From contig OU342637.1 of assembly GCA_910589415.1 (NCBI GenBank), positions 40,144,162-40,208,161 of the forward strand: 64,000 nucleotides of DNA, in the 5' to 3' direction. The notes below the pieces were generated by a model. The model was not told the DNA's origin. It saw only the letters and a program-made list of their open reading frames with translations, and did not search any database. This DNA is from Malachius bipustulatus. Its lineage: Eukaryota; Arthropoda; Insecta; Coleoptera; Melyridae. Shown here piece by piece: positions 55,161 through 64,000 of this stretch. The first letter of the stretch is position 1. The number at the start of each line of letters is the position of its first letter. The position numbers and the translations under genes are program-made.

Positions 55161-56336
55161 ATGGATGGAATTGCTAATTTAGTAAGCTTATGTCAAGGTA
55201 AGAAAAGTTAAAATATTTTGATTATTTCTCTTTTATCTAGGAATGGCCAATTTTATTGACAAGCAAGGGTCACCTATTAGTAAGTACGATAACTAAAAAT
55301 ATATACCTAGCTGATTAGTAAAAAGACTAATATAACAGTGGGTATTATAAAGGCTCGATTAAGTTAACGGGCACATTTCTTGGTAGCGTTTCTAGAATAA
55401 GTATCGATACTAGGTTGAAAATATAGCGATTTGGTTATTCTTGGCTCGAAAGGGATTTCAAAAAAGGTAAAAAAAAATTATTTTACGTCAATATTATCTT
55501 TAAAAACGGTCACCGAAGTCTGTCCAATAACTTAATGGACCTTGGCAATACCCACTGTGAGATGTAGTATAGTATAACAAAAGTAGGTATATCACAAAAT
55601 AAGATGAGTGGTAACATTAAGGTTTTTAAGAATATACAGTGCATTTTTTTTTAATGTTGCCATGGATTTAAAAGTTACCCAGTGTTAACAAACTTATTTA
55701 TTTGTCTTGCAACTTGGAAGGCACTTTTCAATGGGTACTCGTAATACTGCATGTAGTCTGCTTCTCATAAAAACCTGTCAAAAAAATCTGACATTGTTTA
55801 ATTTAATTAGGTATAAAGGGTTATAACTATTTCGTTTTTCCTAGGGAATTGTATGTTTAGAAGGATGTCATTTATTTTCAAATCATTGTTGAAATATTCT
55901 TTACACGTATTCTCTATGTTACCCTTCCTATGCAACACACAGTATCAAGAAATACTTATATACATAGGTACTTACATTATTGATATTGTTTTTTCAAGTT
56001 TACATATTATACTCTATAATATCTAATGCTTGCAGCTTGCACTGGACTTCAATCAGGACCATGCCAATTGCGTCAATACATTATTTGAAAAATTTGATGT
56101 TTTTTTTTTTGAAAAAATACTAGAACTCCGTAGAACTCAATTACAGGACTCACAACTGATACTTCTGGATTTATTAAGCAGTGGCAACCTAAATAAAGGT
56201 TTGTTTTCTTCTCGAACTTAGTTAAAATAATAATTTGTTAATGAAAATCTTTGTCTATGCTTGTTCTAGATTCTGCAGATAGCATTAAGCTGGCCTTACT
56301 TTTTGCTCTAGTGCCCGGTGAAAAGTGCCAAAATTA
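55161..56336 (+). CDS. Possible small multi-exon gene, unrecognised
   Basis: ATG at 55161 starts 'MDGIANLVSLCQ' before a strong donor (CAAG|GTAAGA, GT 55198). Further right, an exon at 56036-56198 (acceptor ttgcag) encodes 'LALDFNQDHANCVNTLFEKF' and more, and is joined in phase by an exon at 56270-56336 (acceptor ttctag) ending 'LALLFALVPGEKCQN' and TAA. The last two exons fit each other; the first does not fit their phase unless an alternative donor (TTA|GTAAGC, 55182) is used. The layout, with a very short first coding exon, parallels the gene at 58270. No family recognised. Confidence 0.35.
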
Positions 56337-58269
56337 AAACACCCAAACTTTGTTGGAAACCAAGTAGCACAGAAGCTCGTCAAGTTTTCTTTATATGACT
56401 CACTCTATATAATAATTACATCTTGTAGAAAACCAAATTTTTGTTAATATTCTTCAATTTACAATTTTGTTGATGTTATGTTGTATTTTTATAATGAAAT
56501 TAATTTTCTTTTGTTTATTTAGGAATGTAAAGATTTAATTTATCTATTAAATATTTACATAATTTACATGGTTTTTTTATTAAAAATTTCATTTAGTCAA
56601 TTAAGGCCATAATTGATTTTCGGAACAAAGCATTGGTATTAGATATCAAATATATTTATTTGGGCGAATTAAATTCTCTGCTTTTGGTAAACTTAATTTT
56701 CTATTTCTGCAATAAAGCTTTGTTTGCTTGAAATAAACAAATAAAAGAATTACATATTTATCTCAAATAACATTGCACCAGGACCAAGAAGATGAATGTT
56801 TTTTGCAAACTAAAATTTACTTATATCAATCAAAATATATTTGTCTCAATGTAATATAAATTAAAAAGAAACACATAATTTAATAACATGAAAATTTATT
56901 TAATTGCTCTTACTAAACATTTATTTATGATTATTCGACCTAGGTTTTTTATGAAATGATATTTGATTATCTCAACCAAATTAAATAATTGAACGAACTA
57001 TATTTGATTTCCATGATTGGAGGTACCGTAAGTCTCTAAGTGCAAACTTTCTTCTTGTGAACAAATGATTTAGTTACGGCAACTAAATCCGCTTATAACA
57101 ATCTTGATATCAAGTAATGTTGATTTCATGCAGGAACAATCTTTATTTGTAAGAAAACAACCTTATGTTAAACAAATAAACGCGTAATTGTAAGTTAAAG
57201 AAAACTATATTTTTTGTCCGAATTAAATTTAGTTATCATTTTGTAAAATTTTCGATTAAATGATTTGTTTTACGAAATTACACATATAATAATTGTCCTA
57301 TTTCAAATAAGGAATTTAATTAAGATAAGCAAGCCTTAATTTCTTCAAACATATTTTTTTTTCAGTGTAAGACTGGCTGTTAGTGCGTTAGGTACACTGA
57401 TAAAAATCCATGTACTTCGTAGCAGCAAACTCAATGTAAAGTTGGCCAAAAATGGATTTATTTGAATACAATAAACATTTAGTCCAAAAAGTCAAATATA
57501 TTATTCACAAATAAAGTTTCGTTGAAATCCTGAAAACGGCGAAAAAGTATTGAATTCGTTAGATAAAATCATTTAATTGGTAATTCTTTGAGTATTTTTA
57601 ACAAATATATTTCCAAGAAATCAGATTTGTTTAAAATTAGATCGAATTTAATTAAATCAATTTGGATTTACTAAAGAAGATCAGGCAAATAAATAATACT
57701 AATAAGAATAATATAATTTATTCCTTGAAATAAATATAATGACTTTGGAAAAGAAAATCTGATTTAGCTATCAAATTCCCGTAAACCTAGAACCCGTTGG
57801 TAATTTTAACAAATCACTTTACGGCAATTATCATTTATTTACTTCACTTTTCAGCGCTGACACTTGCGGGAATCAAGTTTTTTAAATTAGTTCCTCAAAG
57901 CGTTGTATTTATTTATTATGAGCCCAATTAGATCAGAATTCTTGTAAATAAAATTTAATTCCTATAAGCAAATAACGGACATCCGGGCTTTGCAACAGCG
58001 AGAGAGATGCTAAACTTACTGCGTATAGTACCCGTAAGGACCATGTTCCTTTGCCTTATCCCAATGTGAATCAGTGTTTGAGTTCAATTTTTGCCTTACT
58101 GGCACTTTATGCTTCCTCTCAATCATTTCGATCCGATACTTTTGTACTTTTGTGCAAATCTCGTCGCGTCACTCGCGTCAGTCGCGTCTCGACCTGTTCT
58201 ATTCATAATTGTTTCTGTTGGGAATAAGGTGGATGTGTCAGGAGGTGCCAGTGTTCACGCTATACGGAG
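56337..58269. other. AT-rich intergenic region with orphan transposon ends
   Basis: A right end TTTTTTTCAGTG (to 57367) and a left end CACTGATAAAAATCC (from 57394) belong to the CACTGA family, but I could not find their partners. The last ~250 bp are GC-richer and are probably the promoter and 5' UTR of the next gene; the 64-codon frame at 58091-58285 is not taken as coding. Confidence 0.45.
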
Positions 58270-61200
58270 ATGGAGAATTTATTAACCATTTGTAAAGGTA
58301 AGTACCTACCTAATAATATAATTTTTCTAAACTTTATCGAGTACCTAATGCTTTAAAACATATTATTAGGTAAGGACTTTCGTGTAGGAAACTAAGTTTA
58401 TCTGATTAGGTAGGTCTGATTAGAAACTAAGGAATCTGATTAGGTTCTTTATGAAATTCATCTAAAGGTTTTCTGTGGCTATATAGGCTGATATTCTACT
58501 TTTATAGCAGGTACCTATATATATATATAGTTAGGTACCTATTTCGGTTGAAAAAGTTAGATAATAATAAAGTGCCTAGGTACCTACAATAAACTATTAT
58601 TCTATTAAAGTGTTTGAGTTAAATCAGATGATGTAATAATAATTATTGTGCATTGTTACCTACCCTCTACCTGTTAATTTAACCTACTTACCTCACAAGC
58701 ATATTAAGTAGATAATTTTCGTCTAAGAAAATAAGAAATAGTACCTAGGTATAATTATGTATTCAATCTAGGAATGTGAGGGAATAAGCTGTAAATTTGG
58801 TAGGTACCCATTGTTGTAGACTAATTTGTAGAGGCACAGGGAAACACCGTATTAATACAACTATTTTTATTCAACTCTAATCTCGTAACACTTCGTAATT
58901 GATTATTATTAGAATATATAAGAATACATTGAGTAACAGCCCGGAGCGACAGCTACCGTAGAGGTGGTCCCACACCATAAACTTTTTTTTGCTTTCAAAA
59001 GGTTAGTCGAAAAGTCTTAGTAGGTATACAAGAATCAGATAATCTCGTGTAAAGTCTGTACACTGAGAGTTGTCTGTTGTGAGAACTAAGGATACATCAT
59101 CTCGTTATATTCCTTACTCCTTCTATTGCATTGCATACCCAATCGAGTTAAAATGGGACGTATTGTCAGAAATACGTTTGAATCGTCAGCAATTCTAAAA
59201 AGATGAGCGAGAGTGAGACGGAAGTATCGACTCGCGTCTTGATACGCTTAGATTGATACGATATTACGATCGTCGCTACTCTCAAGTGTCAGTGTCAGCG
59301 GTAAATATACTAAATAAGGTTTTTGTTGTGATTTGAAACGTTTTTAATACGAAATTAGCAGAATTACCTGTGTTATATTGTACGGTGTGATGAACTATGA
59401 GTAACTTAATTTCGCGAATGCCTAAAAATCTATTTCCTTGTTTTGCCTGGGAAACGATTGAACTCCCTAGTACGTGGTCTTGTGGTAAAATTGCTGGAAT
59501 ATTTTACTTGCAAATAAGAAAACGGAGGTGTTATTCTTTCTTTTAAACGGCAACCAGCAGGTAGGTGACATGATATTTCTATCATGATGATAACAATAAT
59601 AATTATTATCATTCTTATTTACTTGCATTATGTAATATTTGTTATCAAAAAGTTGCAAGGCACTACTTCGTCAATAACTTGTCGAAATAATATATTTATG
59701 GGATATTCATTATTCCTCAACACACGCCACTGACACGAACTGCGATACCACATCTGGTTCGACTTAGAAATAAGTGTACGATTCAAATCGAATTAAATGA
59801 AATTGTTTAGTCAGAATCAGTGCGGCATGACAACGGACAACTCTCAGTGTACAGAGAGTACACGTTGCGTCCCCACGCGATATTCAAGGTCAAAGGTCAC
59901 GAAAGCTGGTTGCAATTATTTGGTTTTCTAGTTATGCAAAATAACATCATTTTTTAAGGTTGTTATAAAATTTTCATAAAATAATCTACAATTTTTTAAT
60001 TTTTGATTGTCTAGTTTACTTAAAAAAATGGTTTTTCCAAAAGCAGCTAAGTTTTACATTTTTGGAAAGAAATTTTTTTCTTATGGCTCCAATATTGAAT
60101 TTTTATATCTTGAAATATTCGTAGTACGTATAAGGCCTTTTCCAAAATGTATAGGTGGGTACATAATTAACTGTTGTAGGCATTGATAATTTTACACAAG
60201 ACCTTATACCTTATGAAAATGTAAAAATATTAGGGAGGAAGTTATCAGGTAAAAATTATCATAAAAGTGTGGCCCTACTCTCTTAACTCTTATAGGTAAT
60301 TTCGTCACAAGTTATACAGGGTGATTCAAAACTCGGTGCCAAGATTTTAAGGGCGTATTTACCAGCCAAAAATAAGAAAAAGTTTTCATATAATCGTATG
60401 GTATGTCCTAACTTGCTTCGTTTTCTAGATACAGGGTGTAAAATTTTGAAAAAAATCGATTTTTATCAATTACTCAAAAACCTTCAGCCGATTTAAATAA
60501 AATTTAGTAGGCCTATTTGTTGTCATAAGGGCCTTCCTTTATGGGAATAACATGAATTTATTAATTCCAGTGGCGTCTCAGGGGGCTACCTACTAAATAA
60601 TCAAAATGAATCTCAATAATCAATGCGACTTTATTACTTGTTTTATTAGGGCCAGGCACAGATTTTGATTTTTTTCTTGGAAACAAAGCTAGATACGAGT
60701 AAAGCTCGAGAGGCAAAGAAAGTTACATTATTGACCTCTTAATCTAAAAAAAATTAAATTGTCAAAAAAGCAGTGACGTACCATAATGTTACCTGTATAA
60801 GTATTAAGTAGGTAGCCCTCGGAGACGCCACTGAAATGAATAAATTTATGTTATTCTCATCAAAGGAAGGCCCTTATGATGATAAATAAGCCTACCAAAT
60901 TTTATTTAAATTGGCTGAAAGATTTTTGAGTAATTGATAAAAATCGATTTTTTTTCTAAATTTTACACCTTGTATCTAGAAAACGAAGCAAGTTAGGACT
61001 TACCATTATATGAAAAATTTTTCTTATATTTGACTGGTAAATACGCCCTTAAAATCTTGGCACTGAGTTTTGAATCACTGTGTATAGTCTATTATTAACT
61101 TGGTGATTTTTATAAAATGAAATAAAAGGTGTCCGCAATATGTTGGATTTTTTATTTTCAAAAATACACTAATGCAAAATGTACTTTCATATTATTTTTA

Positions 61201-63095
61201 GACAAAAATATAAGCATCGAATCCCTTATTGCCAATATGGTCAGAAATATAACTGACACAGCAGGACTTGACAGGCCTAACACAGCGGGACCTGACAGTC
61301 TCGACACTCCTAACACAGCAGGACTTGACAGTCTCGACACTCCTAACACAGCTGAACCCCTGCAGCAGCATTTTATTGCTGAGCCAGTAAGTATAACGAG
61401 TTGTATAATAAACACATAATTGAAACGTTTCTGAGTAAAAGACATTTATTTACACTGGCAATGAACAGGCATGGAGATCGTGTAAAGGATGAGAGATGAT
61501 TTTCCTTATATGACCACTATTTATTATTTTTTATATTCAATATTATAACAAAAAATTATTCAAACCCTAAAATCCATTGCATGCAAAAAAATGTTTTTTT
61601 TTTTAGTTCTTCCGAAAACAATGGACCTTGGAAACTAATAACCGGGGGGAGGGTGCATGCCAACAACTGCACTCAGTTGTTGGCGTGCGTTTTGGTTGCC
61701 TGAAGTGCATCCTATGGCGCAAGACAAACCCAACCTGCATTTTTACTTTCATTCATTTGCATAAAAAACTAAGACAAGCAATACTGAGGTATAGTTCGGT
61801 TTTTTTTTTATATTTTGGTTTTTAGATTTTTTTATATCAAATGACATGAAAAAACAATATGGAGGCCATAAGTACAAAATTTGACTGTGAAATTTTGAAT
61901 TTGAATTTAACCAACTCTGTCTCTCTCATAGTGTACAAGATCACGATGCTGTTCGTTCTTATCTTATGCACAGTACAGTGTATTATGATGTAATTTCATA
62001 TAAATGTACTTGGATGAATATAAATTTCACAAATAATAGACACTATTTTTAATGCTTGAAAATTTCTTCTAGATAGATGAAATTCCCATTATCATGTGTC
62101 CATCAGAAGGATGCAGCACATCTTCATTTTCGACTTGCACAAAGAGTATAACAAGCACCCCTCGAAGCACCCCTAGCAGTGTCAAAATATTTAGTAGTAC
62201 CTCTGATGAACCACCTCAAAAAAGGACCAAGTGCAGTCATGGAAACATCTTGGAGGAGTTCGATTTAAAACAAATCCTCATGTCAACGTCAACTGGACAA
62301 GCAATAATTAATAGCTATCACCCTGAAAAAGGGCTCACTCCCAAATGTCAGGGCTATTTAACTAATATCATTATAAGTTACTTTTTTGATAACGATATAA
62401 AGTAAGTTTAATTGTTTACACCCAACTTCAACAAGCATGTTTCATAATGTTCTCATTTTCTAGCGTAAGACTGAGAAATAGAGACTTTGAAAAGATAAGT
62501 GCTCACATATTGAATTTATTCCCCGCAGAGAGTAAGGAACTATACTATTCCTCTCCCATAAAAAAAAGATATTCTAAAGTTGGGAAGTCAGGTATTGCCA
62601 AAGGAAAATTACCTGACAAAAATCGCAATATGCTACAGTTTTTAAGGAAGTCCAAAGTACTGGAAACTCCTAACCCACACGATACCTATAATAGTTCTGA
62701 CAATGAAGAAAATTCAAAGGGTGAGTTACAAAGTGACCGTTTTCTTTTATAGACATAGGTATTGACAAAAACTTTTAATAAAAATTAAATTTCGAAGTAT
62801 TATTGCCCCTCGAGAGTTTAAATCTCTTGGTTTAACTAGGTATATAGTACCTACATTGAAATGAATAATTTTTGAACCTCTGATTTTTTAATTTACAGAG
62901 GAAAGTACAACAGAAGTGCAGGTAGCTTTGGCAAGTAAGATATGGCTAGCCAATAATAATGAGCCATGGAGTGAGGTGGTAGACCACTATAATAAAACAA
63001 GATTAATAAGAATGAAGGAGAATACCTCAAAAACAACTGTGGCCGATATTTTTAAAGACTGGCCAATTCTCTCTACCAGTAAAGGTTACTTATTA
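58270..63095 (+). CDS. Unrecognised host gene, five visible coding exons, continues right of window
   Basis: Exons in consistent phase: 58270-58297, 61202-61386, 62073-62401, 62464-62720, 62899-63095, all with GT-AG borders (for example AAG|GTAAGT, CCA|GTAAGT, AAA|GTAAGT, AGG|GTGAGT, TTA|GTAAGT). They join to 332 codons without a stop. The protein starts 'MENLLTICK', has a repeated 'NTAGLDSLDTP' segment, a Ser/Thr-rich stretch, a helical part ('TSTGQAIINSYHPEKGL' … 'FEKISAHILNLFPAE') and ends in view with 'IWLANNNEPWSEVVDHYNKT' and 'IFKDWPILSTSKGYLL'. These blocks resemble uncharacterised proteins found in many insects and fishes; I know no function. The remaining exons lie beyond the window. 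Confidence 0.75.
59061..59849. mobile_element. 789-bp TIR element (CACTGAGAGTTGTC ends)
   Basis: A perfect 14-bp inverted repeat, CACTGAGAGTTGTC at 59061 and GACAACTCTCAGTG to 59849, with TA on both sides. No open frame of note; non-autonomous. Confidence 0.8.
60315..61084. mobile_element. 770-bp long-TIR foldback element
   Basis: 'TACAGGGTGATTCAAAACTC' at 60315 and its imperfect inverse at 61084 head arms of nearly 300 bp ('taagggcgtatttaccagcc', 'tcgattttta', 'ggcccttatgatg' words occur inversely on both sides). TA flanks both ends. Same tip sequence as the element at 49036, different arms. Confidence 0.8.
61255..61358 (+). repeat. 33-bp coding minisatellite in exon 2
   Basis: Two full units (61279-61311, 61312-61344) and partial ones on both sides encode the 11-residue repeat N-T-A-G-x-D-S-L-D-T-P. 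The 33-bp period keeps the frame. Confidence 0.9.
61387..62072 (+). other. Intron 2 of the host gene
   Basis: GT 61387, AG 62071-62072. The 65-codon frame at 61628 has no supporting feature. Confidence 0.65.
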
Positions 63096-63599
63096 GTAAG
63101 TGTCATAATTAGGAGCTCTGCCAAGGTTCATTGAGATTTAAAGATAATTATTATACATAAAATAGTTTTGTTAAAAAAATATTTTGTTCATGCATCATGT
63201 TCTTGGTTGATTAGGTATTGTTAGGGGAGGCAACAATGCAAAAAAAAATTAACCCTCTTTGAATACATCTTTGACTATTATTATTTTTTAATAGTCAAAG
63301 GAATACATATACAGTGAGAGTTTTTTAAGACGGAACATAGGAGATGAGCTTGTGAAGTATTGCTATGGAGATCAATCCGTTGCCGGGCAAGGTCGTTGAT
63401 GGTTTTGCAATAACCCCCCACTTCAGATTAAATTATTAATTTGACGTTTACGAGTAAAACTTGTCGTCAGTTACATACTAGCGTAGGTAGTTACTTAATT
63501 CATCAAAAATGTGTACAGCTGATGAGAAAATTGAAATTTACGCACATGGTACACCGCATGCAGTGTGTCTTCTGTATGTGAAGTTGAAAATTTGCGCTG

Positions 63600-64000
63600 G
63601 TACCATGTCACTACAGGACACAGTATCTCCATAGAAAGTGAATGTGTGGGCTGAAATGGTTAACACTCATATCTTGCAGCCACTGCTAGAAAGAATCATT
63701 CCGACCATAAATAATCAGGCCCTTTGTGGTACCAACAAAATGTTACAGCTGCCCATTTTTCCCGGCAAGTTCGACAATTGCTTAAAATGCTCAGTTTCCC
63801 GGTAGATGGATAGGAAGAGATGGAGTAATTAAGTGGCCGCCCAGGTCACCAGACTTAACATACTTGGATTTTTTTACTGGGGAAAGTCAAGTAATCTGTT
63901 TATAACGTCGTTCCTATCTACCACATTAAAAAGCTCAGATGATAAGAAGAGCTTTAGAAGAAATATCTCCTGAACAGTGCAGAAATACGATAAATGTATT
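63600..64000 (+). pseudogene. Mariner/Tc1-like transposase relic (runs off window)
   Basis: Frames in pieces encode 'KVNVWAEM'-like, 'WYQQNVTAAHFSRQVRQLL' and 'WPPRSPDLTYLDFF' followed by 'WGK', the standard second-Asp and third-catalytic-residue surroundings of insect mariner-like transposases. At least two frameshifts separate them, so it is dead. It lies in what should be intron 5 of the host gene. Confidence 0.75.

Larger units (their letters stand above)
58298..61201 (+). other. Intron 1 of the host gene
   Basis: 2.9 kb, GT at 58298 and AG at 61200-61201. Holds the two inverted-repeat elements listed separately and many 'taggtacctac' words, otherwise no gene. Confidence 0.65.

Noticed and set aside
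55241..55279. Extra exon between 55198 and 55280
   Set aside because: It would require a 43-bp intron and does not restore phase with the exons at 56036 and 56270.
1..64000. CRISPR arrays, bacterial operons, ribosome-binding sites, rRNA
   Set aside because: None seen; all gene signals are eukaryotic.

Overview
The window is eukaryotic, AT-rich, repeat-rich DNA, most likely from an insect. The evidence is an errantivirus-type LTR retrotransposon with an env gene, Penelope, LINE, SINE, pogo, hAT and mariner relics, GT-AG introns, and an insect-type protamine-like sperm chromatin gene. Frequent 'taggtacctac' words suggest a hemipteran, but the sequence does not settle the order. There are no bacterial or phage features and no CRISPR array.

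Positions 1-40577 are a head-to-tail tandem array of a ~17.4 kb unit: 1-17413, 17414-34832, and a third copy cut at 40577. The window opens inside the array, so its left end is not seen. The copies differ by only about a dozen noticed changes (poly-A and AT-run lengths plus single bases). In order, a unit holds: a tyrosine-recombinase-like relic joined to a LINE 3' tail; the 5' part of a Penelope-like element; an intronless Arg/Ser/Cys-rich gene with an MST-HMG-box-like motif (sperm nuclear basic protein); a non-autonomous DNA transposon; the RT part of the Penelope-like element; a 156-bp MITE; a tRNA-derived SINE; a hammerhead-like core; a LINE RT relic; a DUF4806-like exon; a complete 7.9 kb errantivirus (two 428-bp LTRs, tRNA-Ser-type PBS, broken gag-pol, intact env); a gag-like SR-rich protein gene; and a short ORF.

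The central observation is the protamine-like gene. In every copy its reading frame is broken by one TAG exactly where the HMG-box family has its conserved Trp, yet the frame stays open for another 108 basic codons. A multicopy sperm-chromatin gene inside a young tandem array is the kind of locus seen in insect sex-chromosome or selfish-chromosome conflicts. That interpretation is inference.

The array ends abruptly inside the LINE relic, abutting a foldback element whose outer left end is missing (40578-41690). To the right are a second, decayed errantivirus-like relic (41.7-43.3 kb), an isolated LTR (44209-44705), a second SINE with perfect target-site duplications, a zeste/Myb-like pseudogene, and a four-level nest of DNA transposons (47.6-53.9 kb). 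The nest core is an apparently intact pogo-type transposon (49766-53056) with a two-exon, 714-residue transposase. A hAT C-terminal relic follows.

From 58270 an unrecognised multi-exon host gene runs to beyond the window. It has five consistent exons, a 33-bp coding minisatellite, two foldback/TIR elements in its first intron, and a mariner-like relic after the last visible exon.
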